Positions 46,581 through 64,000 of a DNA stretch of 64,000 nucleotides are shown piece after piece (position 1 is the stretch's first letter; each line of letters begins with the position of its first letter). The notes under the pieces were generated by a model. The model was not told the DNA's origin. It did no database searches and worked only from the letters and a program-made list of their open reading frames with translations. The DNA lies in assembly GCA_030141605.1 (NCBI GenBank), contig JAQGDQ010000006.1:1451067-1515066 (forward strand), read 5' to 3'. Position numbers and translations under genes: made by a program. The DNA comes from Tubiluchus corallicola. Taxonomy: Eukaryota > Priapulida > Priapulimorpha > Priapulimorphida > Tubiluchidae.

Positions 46581-47532
46581 TTACCAGAAACCACCACCGT
46601 ATCCACGGCCATAAGATACACGTCCGTAGCCACCAAGTCCACCGTATCCACGTCCGTAGTAACCACGGCCATATCCACCATATCCACCAAATCCACCATA
46701 TCCACGTCCGTAGTAACCACCGCCATATCCACCAAATCCACCGTATCCACTTCCATATCCGTAACCTAATCCACGTCCATAGCCAAGGCCACGTCCATAG
46801 CCCAAGCCTCGTCCGTAGCTGCCACCATAAAATCCGCTGGCACTGACTACAGCAACCTACAAATGTATTATCAATGAAACTGTTGTACAAATGAACTTAT
46901 CAATGAAACTGTTGTACACGTGAACTTATCAATGAAACTGTTGTACAAATGAACTATCAATGAAACTGTTGTACAAATGAACTATCAATGAAACTGTTGT
47001 ACAAATGTACTTATCAATGAAACTGTTGTACAAATAAACTTATCAATGAAACTGTTGTACAAATGTACTTATCAATGAAACTGTTGTACAAATAAACTTA
47101 TCAATGAAACTGTTGTACAAATGAACTATCAATGAAACTGTTGTACAAATGTACTTATCAATGAAACTGTTGTACAAATGAACTTATCAATGAAACTGTT
47201 GTACAAATGAACTTATCAATGAAACTGTTGTACAAATGTATTATCAATGAAACTGTTATACAAATAAAAACTTCTTGTTCTTTTAACTTCTTTTGTCTCC
47301 AAATGTAATTAAATAGTTTGACTGAAATGTTGTTGGCTAACACAAACCAATGCCAAGTACATGTGTCGACGTACTTTGATTGATGCAGTAAAGGCTACGT
47401 TGTATTAAATAGAAACGTGAATGTAAATTAACTAGGTGTGGTACTCGAACATGAACAATTGGCTAAATTGTGAAATTCCGTCCATAGACGACTTACCAAA
47501 ACGGCAAGGAGGAAAGCTAGAGTGATCTTCAT
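46581..47532 (-). CDS. Small secreted Gly/Tyr-rich peptide
   Basis: Two coding exons on the minus strand: 47532-47497 (12 codons, donor GTAAGT) and 46856-46581 (acceptor tttgtag, TAA), 103 residues. The signal peptide MKITLAFLLAVLVAVVSASG is split by the intron. The mature ~83 residues are almost only Gly, Tyr, Arg, Phe and Leu: GYGRGLGYGRGLGYGYGSG, GGFGGYGGGYYGRGYGGFG, ending RGYGGGFW. This resembles Gly/Tyr-rich cuticle or eggshell proteins and the YGRG-type antimicrobial peptides of ecdysozoans; sequence alone does not decide. A leader exon (donor at 48369) and a TATA-like box lie upstream. A 29-bp minisatellite fills the intron side. Confidence 0.85.
46862..47262. repeat. ~29-bp minisatellite in the Gly/Tyr peptide intron
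   Basis: About 14 copies of atgaacttatcaatgaaactgttgtacaa (27-29 bp) start one base outside the acceptor of the coding exon at 46856; on the minus strand the repeat lies immediately upstream of that acceptor (catttgtag), whose own sequence TACATTTGTAG resembles the repeat unit. Confidence 0.93.
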
Positions 47533-48368
47533 TTTCCTAACAAGAAAAAATATTTAATTAACAAACTAGAACTTGAATGGGCATTCGATAAAAAATCAAT
47601 AATTGTCATTTTCCAAATTATTTTAGCATAAAACTGACAATGCTCTAATGATCAATGTTGTTTGGTGAAGAGACTGCAATCAAAAGTGATGAAAACTCAC
47701 CTAATGCTGATCAAGGGTTAAATAAAGTGTTTGATACATGTATTAGTACAACATGTATTATACTAAATTTCGCAAAAAAGAAGACAATTAGTCAGTTTGT
47801 GCTAAATTTCTTTGGTAGCCAAAGTTAAGCAGTCGCAAAAAGACTGTGAAGCATCAATGAACGCCTGGATTAAGTTTAGATTATGCCGGTTTAGTAGCGG
47901 AAACCGTTTAAAACAGAATTTTGATACGTTCAATATTTTGATGGCTTAGAGGTAAACGTATTATGTAAAATTTGCAATAAATTAAGACATTTGTGCTAAA
48001 TTTCCTTCTTAGCAAAAATTAAACAAACTCGAAAAGCTAAAAGAGACAAAAACGGGGATAGGTATGTACATTTTACGTTTTCAAACAGTTTCCCTTACTG
48101 ACTCGTACGTTTCAAAATGTAAAATAATTTCGTCTCAATCTTGCTACTCCTATATTGTAGATAAAGTTTGTCGTAAATGTTAAGATAAAACGAAACATCT
48201 TGTAAGTTTACTCTTCAAAAAATACCACTGAATGTATTACCAAGAAATCTTTCAAACATTTTAAAAAAAGTTGCCGTTTGTAACGATAAAAAACGCAGTT
48301 CGTAAGATGACTAGGTCATATACTAAAACTTCAAAATGCTTACTTTAGTAATAGTAAAAAATACTTAC

Positions 48369-48451
48369 AATTATAAGTTGAGTTGAGATTCGTGTGGTAC
48401 CACAGACGACAGGCGTATGGTAGCAACACCGGTCTCATCACGCCTTAAATA
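48369..48451 (-). promoter_or_regulatory. Putative promoter and leader exon of the Gly/Tyr peptide gene
   Basis: On the minus strand GTATTTAAGG (48451-48442) is a TATA-like box. About 30 bp downstream a leader exon would begin (~48415) and end at 48369 with TATAATT|GTAAGTAT. The acceptor for the ATG exon is ttgttag before 47536. Inferred from consensus only. Confidence 0.5.
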
Positions 48452-48839
48452 CTTCCATCGGCTGGTGACCATGAGAGTCAAGCTCTTAATCACAGATACC
48501 TGAAGTCAGCAGCAGCAGTAGCAGCCGGATTTTTAACGAACAACCTTCTGTCACCCATCAAAATAAAAGTGTTGTTTTCTGTCCTGAGAGACCGCGCATG
48601 TAATTTAAAGCCCTAGCAAGGCAGTTACTGAATATGAAACAAACAGAAAAACAATGACGTCTCTGTGCATTACCAGTGTAAATTAACGTTAGTGGAAGGT
48701 TGGAAAAACGCCTTTTATTTGAATGCATGTGTTTTGTTGATACTGATAATTATTTTCCCTAAAAAAACTTGAAGGGTACAGGGGGTAAGTGATTTGTAGT
48801 TAATTGTGCTCAACAGAAAATTGGAGACATAGTTTAGAC

Positions 48840-49955
48840 AACAAGCAATACATTTTAGCGGCATTTTTGGATTTAAGTAAAGCATTCGATAGCATTAACG
48901 CTCGAACTACTTTACGATAACTTAAAACAAATCAGATTTTATTCGATATCGTTAAAACTGATAGAAAATCATCTCAAAGATGGACAAGAACGAGTAATGA
49001 TACAACCAACTTTTCTGACTGGGCAACGTTAAACAGACGTATACCGCAAGGAACACTACTACTTTATTATTTTGCCTATATATAAACAACATATCCAGTG
49101 TATTACAACACTCACAAATAACGCTGATGACACTACAATCTACATAGCCCATGAAAATATCCAAACTGCAAAAATTTATTTAGAAAAAGATATAAAAAAT
49201 ATAAATACGGCATTTAGTCATTACAAGCTAAATATGAATAATGACAAAACATAAACCATGATACTGTCACCCTCATTAAATACTAATGATGCATCATCAA
49301 CCACTTTGACAATAGATAATGCTGTAATCAAACAAACTAATAATGATAAATTTCTGGGCATACAGGTAGACAATAATCTTTCACGGGATGACACTTTAAT
49401 AACATATACACAAAAATGGCATCAAGCACATCATATCTCCGACAAGTTAAAGGGCAGCTAATAAAGGAAACTAAGTCACTAATATATAAAACTTTAGTTC
49501 TACCACACTTCTTATATGGATGTACGCTACTTCAAAAAACCAAAAGAGAAAATTACTTAAAATTAAATCTCCTTCAGAACTATGTGTTGAGATTAATAGC
49601 TGGGTACTCATACAAACGTAAGGCAGGTAGACAAAAATTTAAAGCTTCAACAACTAACCTGAGAAAAACGTAAAAATTCCCAATCATTGAAGCACACAAA
49701 GAATATTTTACTCTGCTTTTTACATTTAAATACATTAACAACATCAGCAAACCATTCCGGAATAACAGATTTACCTTTTTTCCAAGTCTAATCGTTAATT
49801 CCAGAACAAGCAATCTAAAACAAATTAGGACAAATACCCACTATGGAACGAACTCTGTAATCAAACAAGCAATTCTACTTTGGAATTCTCTACCATTACA
49901 GGTTAAACAAATCAAGTCCCTATCAGCATTTAAAACAAAATTAAAATAACTAATA
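48840..49955 (+). pseudogene. LINE reverse transcriptase relic
   Basis: Frameshifted copy: LAAFLDLSKAFDSIN (RT block with the FD.V/I.H-type motif, 48859-48900), NADDTTIYIAHENIQ (the catalytic ADD box, ~49118), then LNMNNDKT, FLGIQVDNNLS, IYKTLVLPHFLYGCTLLQK and LNLLQNYVLRLIAG (RT thumb). Order and motifs fit the jockey/CR1-type non-LTR clades. Multiple stops; no endonuclease seen. The 3' part runs to a (TCAC)n tail at 50181-50297. Confidence 0.85.
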
Positions 49956-50180
49956 TTAACCTAATATGAAATATCATCACACCAGTACGACAACATACAC
50001 ACTAATTCAGAATTTATATATCCACGGCCATATTAATTAAATCATACTTTTTTCGTTTTTTGTTCATAGTTGTAAATATGCTTGATTTTATTCGTCATTA
50101 CTGCACAGTAAGTTTAGCAGTGTAAGTTTTTATTAACTAACACTGATTGATCATCTCTGTAAAGTTACTCTTACTTTACC

Positions 50181-50297
50181 TCACTCACTCACTCACTCAC
50201 TCACTCACTCACTCACTCACTCACTCACTCACTCACTCACTCACTCACTCACTCACTCACTCACTCACTCACTCACTCACTCACTCACTCACTCACT
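50181..50297 (+). repeat. (CACT)n microsatellite, probable LINE tail
   Basis: About 28 perfect TCAC units. It joins directly to reverse-oriented 5S-like sequence at ~50304, so it is plausibly the 3' tail of the LINE relic at its insertion point. Confidence 0.8.
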
Positions 50298-50303
50298 TAC
50301 TCC

Positions 50304-50505
50304 TGCAGCACCTGGTATTCCTTGTTGGTCCCCCATCCAAGTACTAACCCCCCTCTTCGTTGCTTAACTTCGGTGATCAGAAGAGAACCGGTGTCTTCAA
50401 CGTGATTTGAACCTAGTATTCCTTGTCGGTCACCCATCCAAGTACTAACCCGCCTCTTCGTTGCTTAACTTCGGTGATCAGACGAGAACCCTTGTCATCA
50501 ACCTG
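50304..50505 (-). pseudogene. Two tandem 5S-derived fragments, reverse strand
   Basis: Minus-strand reading gives two successive blocks (about 50505-50413 and 50399-50306), each with GAGAACC/TTCTC..CTGATCACCGAAGTTAAGCAACGAAGAG..GGTTAGTACTTGGATGGG. Each lacks the 5' stem, and the box C to 3' part ends in GACAAGGAATAC.. or ACCAACAAGGAATACCAGGTGCTGCAG. The internal sequence (AACGAAGAGG) differs from copies A-F, so it is a separate 5S lineage or a 5S-derived SINE head. Confidence 0.75.
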
Positions 50506-50810
50506 TTTTGAACAACCGGTATTTTCAACGCCGTAATTGTGTATAAGCAGATGCGCGTGATATACAAGAATTGCAAACTTGCTACATAGGAACATGTACT
50601 AATGCGTATAAATTGTCCTCAAATACCAGTAAAATCCACACTAAGTTTCGTTTATTAACAATCAGTATGCAAATCAGTAACAACAGTATACAAACATGTT
50701 TAATATTAGCCTATATCGATTCGATTTTTTTACTTTTTCAAGAACGGAAGTGAACGAGTTAAAAAAAGACAAAAATTCGGATTTCCGTGATAAGTAATCT
50801 AGCTTGTCGC

Positions 50811-51034
50811 CTAGAATTCACAAATATACGGAAATTTTGCTGTATCACACGAGAAGTCATTCCACGTGTTCCCATTTGCCCGCAAGATGGCGCAGCTTTC
50901 GCCATCGCCGTAATTTTCTGGTTGGCCATCTGCTACATCCCAAGAAGTAAAAAGGGCAGGTCGACCTGTTGCAAACCACCTCCAGTCACCCTCCTCGTGT
51001 ATGTCCATTAAACCAATCCAAAAATGCTCACCAG
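50811..51034 (-). CDS. C-type lectin domain, terminal exon
   Basis: Minus-strand exon with acceptor-like ataaag before 51034 and TAG at 50813-50811, ~74 codons. It contains the C-terminal half of a C-type lectin domain: FWIGLMD, GDWRWFATG, FTSWDVADGQPEN, ESCAIL, WNDFSC and PYICEF end. The Ca/sugar loop reads QPE where galactose-type lectins have QPD and mannose-type EPN; WND is intact. Two Cys of the conserved pair (ESC, FSC) and the terminal Cys are present. I found no upstream exon for the N-terminal half, so this could be a partial gene or an orphan exon. Confidence 0.8.
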
Positions 51035-52500
51035 CTTTATTAAAAACAAAATATAATTAATATTAAATTTGGTTATTTACCATTATATTTTCATATAATA
51101 TAACAGTTATTTAACTTTTATACATTCCTCGGCAATTATAACGTACTTTACCACTCCCATGAAACACTAAAATAACAAATATTACCAGTGATTTTTTTGA
51201 AATTTTTTTGCTCAAACAGCCTGCAGAAAAAAACGTTCTGACGGCACCTGGTGGGACTCTCGAAGGGAGATATACAGCTCTTTAGAAAGGGGAAGAACAG
51301 GGCTATACGATGATGTGGGCTATATTAGGACACGTCCATCAAGAGCAGTGACGACGACTTAATTAGATGTTCTATTTTTGGCAATTTTCGCTTGGAAAAC
51401 TGCTGACGCAAAGCCATTGTTGTGACGTCATCCATTATACTCTGCCTGTAACTTTAATTCAGTAAAAGCTTCTGGCTTTGCGTTAGATAAACAGACAAAC
51501 ACTAGGTAGAATGTTTGCGCATATTTGATTATGAGTGGATTTATAAGCAAAATTTTTTTGCGGGGCCTTTGCTAGTTTGTTTATTAATTCACTCAATCGT
51601 TTATTCACACACAATCATTCATTCATTTATTCAGTTAGTCAGTCAGTCAGTCAGTCAGTCAGTCAGTCAGTCAGTCAGTCAGTCAGTCAGTCAGTCAGTC
51701 AGTCAGTCAGTCAGTCAGTCATTCGGTCGGTCGGTCGGTCGGTCGGTCGGTCGGTCAGTCGGTCGGTCGGTCAGTCAGTCAGTCAGTCAGTCAGTCATTC
51801 GTTCACTCATTCAGTAAATAATTTAAAAAACTTACAATTACTTATTTATTTGTGTGATTTATCTGCAGACAATTAAGACAAAATCAATATTCAAGCTACG
51901 AAGAAATAAAAACACAAATAGATAAACAGACAAAATGACACAAAACATACAAATAGTGTAATCTTCAAGAATCACGAAATTGTAATGTGACATGCAATGA
52001 CATAATCGATGAAAAGTTGATCCAAGTTACTCCAAGGTCTTGCATAACCTCACATTTGGTCACTCACTAGCGGAGACGAAAGGTATGCATCTGAGAAATA
52101 ATGGGTAAAAGCCCAAGGAGTCAAATCAAATATTGCAAACTGCAGCAATTATCATTTTGAATTTGCCAATGATTGCTTGATTTACTATAATAGTTATTTC
52201 AGTTGAGAGCTTTACAAGTTGTACAAGATGTACTCAAAAACTAATCACGTACAGTCAAGATGTACACGCTACAGAATCTCCTAGTAAGACTGCTATTCGT
52301 TGTTAATTATTACTAGTAAATTAGTTAATTCCAGTTCTTATCGGTTTAGCATGTCCCATTAACTTGGAAAATGGTCAAACGTAACACATTTCTCATTTGT
52401 ATTTTTCTCATAGGAATATATGATGGCAGCGAAGACAACTCTCTAATCCAATGCTGTTTTATCGTACACCTGGTTTTACTAGATTATGAATACTATAAAT
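51035..52500. other. Intergenic DNA with (CAGT)n/(CGGT)n microsatellite
   Basis: 51633-51800 is a tetranucleotide tract switching from CAGT to CGGT and back. No exon could be identified, including none for the lectin N-terminal half. Confidence 0.55.
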
Positions 52501-52523
52501 ACTACTTGTGCTGTGCCGAGCAA

Positions 52524-52643
52524 GCTACAGCCAAATCACGTTGAAAACACCGGTTTTCGTCTGATCCCCAAAGTTAAGTAATGTAGAGACCCTGGTTAGT
52601 ACTTGGATGGGTGACCGCCTAGGAATACTACGTGCTGTTGACT
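52524..52643 (+). rRNA. 5S-like gene, copy E, diverged
   Basis: Full-length outline (GCTACAGCC start, GATCCCCAAAGTTAAGTAATG, TTAGTACTTGGATGGGTGACC, GCTGTTGAC then TTTTTT) with more substitutions than A-C, including GATCACC to GATCCCC and a GAGACCCTGG insertion-like change. Probably a pseudogene or minor variant. Confidence 0.75.
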
Positions 52644-52918
52644 TTTTTGCTAGTGCCTATTAACTATTGAAGTGTGTGCACAACACGACCATTTCATTTT
52701 TGCAGAATTGTTTCTGACTTTTGGAAGTAGAAGTGATAGGAATAAGTGTCTGTCTGAACATTATTTTGATTTTTATTTGCTTTGCATTTTAATGTCTAAA
52801 ACTATCTATTTGTTACGTTTCTCAAATACTACACACAAAAATTCAAAACAGATACTTTGTTACTACGTTCACCTTAATCTATCTATTATTTCTATATTAT
52901 CTCTTTTAACGAAATACA

Positions 52919-52976
52919 GAAGTTACGCAACCTCGAACCTGGTTTGGTTTTGCGTTTGAATGGGTGACTGCCCGGG
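52919..52976 (+). pseudogene. Degenerate 5S half-copy (unit E)
   Basis: GAAGTTACGCAACCTCGAACC, GGTTTGGTTTTGCG, GAATGGGTGACTGCCCGGGA. Confidence 0.7.
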
Positions 52977-53289
52977 ACTGACATTTTTTTAAATGGTCAG
53001 GAAGGCTGATGACAAAAGCTGTAAAATCTTCTTCAACACTCAAAAATGGATTTTTGTTCTGACTGATATTTTTAAATGAAGGATCTCTTTGCTTGTTCAT
53101 GCTTGATCATTCCCATGTTTAATTATGTCATATTTAGAAGGTAATAGACTTGAGCACGGTATTTTAACATCTCTGATATTTTAGAATTTCATATGATATT
53201 TCTATTTATACTTTGCATTAAAATACTAAAAAGGTTTGTTTATTCATGTACATCATTTCTATGTTAACTCATCTTAAGAAACTGCTAAT

Positions 53290-53408
53290 GTCTACGGCCA
53301 TATTACATTGAATACACCGGTTCTCGTCTGATCACCGAAGTTAAGCAATGCAGAGTGTGGTTAGTACTTGGATAGGGGACCGCCTAGGAATACCACGTGC
53401 TGTAGACT
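53290..53408 (+). rRNA. 5S ribosomal RNA, copy F
   Basis: Full-length with small changes (GGCCATATTACATTG, GCAATGCAGAGTGTGG, GATAGGGGACC) and GCTGTAGAC then TTTTTT. 766 bp downstream of copy E. Confidence 0.87.
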
Positions 53409-53752
53409 TTTTTGCTAGAGTGATTATTAACAATCAAAGTGTGTGCACAACACGACCATATCATTTTGACAGTATTGTTTTTGATTTTTGGAAGTTGAAG
53501 TGGTGGAAATAAATGTCTGTCTCGACATTACGTTGATTTTTTTTGGCATTTTAATGTGAAAGACTATCTATTTGTTACGTTTCTCGAATATCACACAAAG
53601 TGAACAAAAATGAAAATAAAACTAGAAAATCAGCCACTGCCCTTCAAAAATTATTTTTGATTTTCATATAAAAATTCAAAACAGATACTTTGTTCCTACG
53701 TTCACCTTAATCTATCTATTATTTCTATATTATCTCTCTTTAACGAAATGCA

Positions 53753-53806
53753 GAAGTTAAGCAATCTCGAACCTGGTTTTGCGTTTGAATGGGTGACTGT
53801 CCGGGA
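53753..53806 (+). pseudogene. Degenerate 5S half-copy (unit F)
   Basis: GAAGTTAAGCAATCTCGAACCTGG then GAATGGGTGACTGTCCGGGA. Confidence 0.7.
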
Positions 53807-54112
53807 ATTCTGGTATTGCTAACTTCTTAACTTGGTGCTTAAATTTTTTTTAAATGGTCAGGAAGGGTGATGACAAATGCTGTAAAATCTTCTGCACCAC
53901 TCAAAAATGGATTTTTGTTCTGACTGATATTTTTAAATGTGTATTCTTTTTGCTTGTTCATGCTTGATCATTCCCATGTTTAATTGCGTCATATTTAAAA
54001 GATAATATACTTGAGCACGGTATTTGAACCTCCCCGATACTTTATAATTTCATGTGATATTTTTATTTATACTTTGCATTACAATACTAAGAAGGTTTGC
54101 TCGTTCATGTAT

Positions 54113-54440
54113 AATGTTACAGAGGCACCTGTGTCGGGTGTAGGGCCCTCTACACGCCCTGCTTTCACGTCAGCAGCGACTCACCCCTTTTTTGTAGGTC
54201 CAGACGTCTTGTTTGGGCCTACACGTGGTGGAAGAAGCCAGCAGCCCTGGAATGCCAGTAAAAAAGCGTGTAGAGGTCACTAGAGCCTTGATTTGTGACA
54301 CAGCTGCTCCTCGGGCGTAGTGCTGTTACTTAGCTATTTTTTGTGTGTGTATTTTGTTCCCCTATAAGTGCTGGTAATAAACTCCGTACAGTGTAATTTT
54401 TGTGTTTTATATTGTGAGAGTTAAATGACATGCTATAACA
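54113..54440 (+). mobile_element. Possible solo LTR ending the 5S array
   Basis: 5S-unit spacer stops at ~54112. The insert starts TGTTACAG and ends TATAACA (near 54440), has AATAAA (~54377) and a GTAATTTTTGTGTTTTATATT end, as LTRs do. No clear target duplication. Short open frames inside (GPTRGGRSQQPW) are unrecognised. Confidence 0.4.
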
Positions 54441-54524
54441 GGTATCTGGTATTAGTTCACAGATATTAGCTTAATTAATTAGCATAACATTTATAATTAA
54501 AAGTAACATTTGTAGTTAAGTACT

Positions 54525-54897
54525 CAGGGCCTCTTTCAGCTTAAGAGAGGCCCGGGAAAGTGGGGCGTGTGAGGCCCCCTCGAGGGGGAGGGCAAAGCGC
54601 CCAGAAAAATTTTGAACTGCTAGAACGCCGGAGAAGCATTTTCGAAGAGAAAACATGGAGTTACACAGTTGTTAAAGGAAAGAACAATTGAAAGAAAAAC
54701 TGCTTTATTCTCAAAACCAGTCCTTAATACTTGTCAATACTGGCAAACGGCGCGCGTGCGGCAAGAGAGAGAGAGGGGGGAGCGGAGGAAGTATGTTCGC
54801 ATAAAGCAAAAAAATGTTACCTTGGCATCAGGCCCCCTGGAGGGTGAGGCCCCGGGGAATTGTCCCCACTTAACCCCCCCCCCTAAAATAGGGCCTG
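54525..54897. mobile_element. hAT-type MITE, family 2, copy 2
   Basis: 373 bp, ends CAGGGCCTCTTT and AAATAGGGCCTG, perfect 8-bp target duplication taagtact (54517-54524, 54898-54905). The interior matches 11936-12350 in reverse complement (GCTAGAACGCCGGAGAAGCA, AAAACTGCTTTATTCTCAA, TTAATACTTGTCAATACTGG). Confidence 0.93.
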
Positions 54898-55307
54898 TAA
54901 GTACTCAATTACATACCGATACAAAATGGGTCTTCATGAACTATTTTCATCAGCATCTTGCAAGGTTAATGACTCGAAAGAAATCTAATGTTGCACAGTT
55001 ATGCTTTTGCTGAATAGTTTGTCAGATTTAATTTGGATCAAGAGTTGTGTACGTATGATACAAAATGTTCAGTTAGCAAGTAAATGGTTTCCTTCAAGAC
55101 TTGACAGAGAACGTTTGTAGAACTTCACCATATTTAAAACCATAAAAAATTAAATTAATATTGTTAGTGGCAACTCACAAACGATGTTCAAAAATTGGTT
55201 AAAAGTAATTTTATTCACATCCATTATATACAGCTTTATTAAAAGTATGTTATTCATAATATTCATAATGTTATTCACAAGTAGGCTTATAGCATGCTTA
55301 AAACTGT

Positions 55308-55309
55308 TG

Positions 55310-55341
<32 letters not shown>

Positions 55342-55477
55342 TGTGTGTGTGTGCATGCGTGTGCATGCGTGAGTGCGTGCGTGTGTGTGTGTGTGCGTGC
55401 GTGCATACGTGTGTGTGTGTGTGTGTGTGTGCATGCGTGTGTGTGTGTGTGTGTGTGTGCATGTGTGTGCATGTGTG

Positions 55478-55517
<40 letters not shown>

Positions 55518-55580
55518 TGCATGCATACGTGTGTGTGTGTGCGTGTGTGCGTACGTGTGCGTACGTATGCGTGCGTGTTT
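55308..55580. repeat. (TG)n/(CGTG)n microsatellite
   Basis: Compound GTGT, GCGT and GCAT units, ending about 10 bp before the P450 stop codon region. Open frames in it are artefacts. Confidence 0.92.
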
Positions 55581-55588
55581 ATAGTTTC

Positions 55589-63648
<8,060 letters not shown>

Positions 63649-64000
63649 CTACAGCAAACAATAAAAACTAGTTGACAACGTTTCTGATGTGGAGAGAAAC
63701 TGGAGTTTTTGCAAACAGTGGCTATAGAATTAGTTACAGAAGCAGTTAGAATTTCAAAAAGTGTCAACATTTTATCTGAAAATCACAATTTTGATTTTTA
63801 TTGAATTCACATTACTGCATTACCTATGAACTGTACTTCAAAATGAAATCGCAACTTGTAACTTTTCCACATGTGACCTTTGGGTCAAAGGTAGGTTAAC
63901 TCCTGTCAATTTATGCCATTCAGTTCATCTCGTCAAGACCTTTCATCAGATATGCTACAAGCTGTAGTTCAGGTCAACACTAGAAAGTTTTTGCTCCTCG

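Noticed and set aside
63649-64000. Possible further P450 exon with donor-like ATAG|GTAATG on the minus strand
   Set aside because: Translation shows no CYP2 N-terminal motif; kept as intron.

Overview
The window is AT-rich, intron-rich nuclear DNA of an invertebrate animal. Evidence: many small exons with GT-AG boundaries and consistent phases, a GH18 chitinase with a peritrophin-type chitin-binding domain, a CYP2-type P450, a PLEKHG5/6-like RhoGEF, BEL/Pao and non-LTR retroelement relics, hAT-type MITEs, a broken 5S rRNA array and many microsatellites. Chitin use and Gly/Tyr-rich secreted peptides suggest an ecdysozoan or another chitin-bearing invertebrate; the species cannot be fixed from sequence.

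Layout. 1-2900: compact, intron-poor, GC-richer DNA of virus-like character. It carries a two-repeat TATA-binding-protein-like ORF, a second ORF overlapping its neighbour, small basic and acidic reading frames, and a near-perfect inverted repeat (1-380 against 714-1093). 3372-17474 (+): the last 12 exons of a DH-PH RhoGEF, with MITEs, LINE/SINE pieces, a long hairpin and microsatellites in its introns. 17.5-23.7 kb: coding-like relics, a fold-back element with ~250-bp inverted ends enclosing a 36-bp satellite, and a 79-bp tandem repeat. 23806-33433 (+): a complete eight-exon secreted GH18 protein whose last exon encodes ~580 residues of a His/Glu/Tyr/Pro 14-mer repeat and then a chitin-binding domain. 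34635-36966 (-): a convergent gene for a secreted Tyr/His/Gly-rich protein. 38.1-44.3 and 52.5-54.1 kb: 5S rRNA units, each with a second degenerate half-5S, hit by a BEL/Pao relic, a LINE tail insertion and a 17-bp minisatellite. 46581-47532 (-): a small secreted Gly/Tyr-rich peptide gene. 48.8-51.0 kb: a LINE reverse-transcriptase relic, reverse 5S fragments and a C-type-lectin exon. 55589-63648 (-): the last five exons of a CYP2-like P450.

The three secreted-protein genes at 23.8-48 kb (His/Tyr-rich chitin-binding GH18 protein, Tyr/His/Gly-rich protein, Gly/Tyr-rich peptide) look like components of an extracellular chitin-protein material. In the GH18 protein two active-site-lining acidic positions are replaced while the catalytic Glu is kept, so it may act as a chitin-binding scaffold rather than a normal hydrolase. 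The other notable region is the virus-like TBP segment lying next to, or inside an intron of, the RhoGEF gene.
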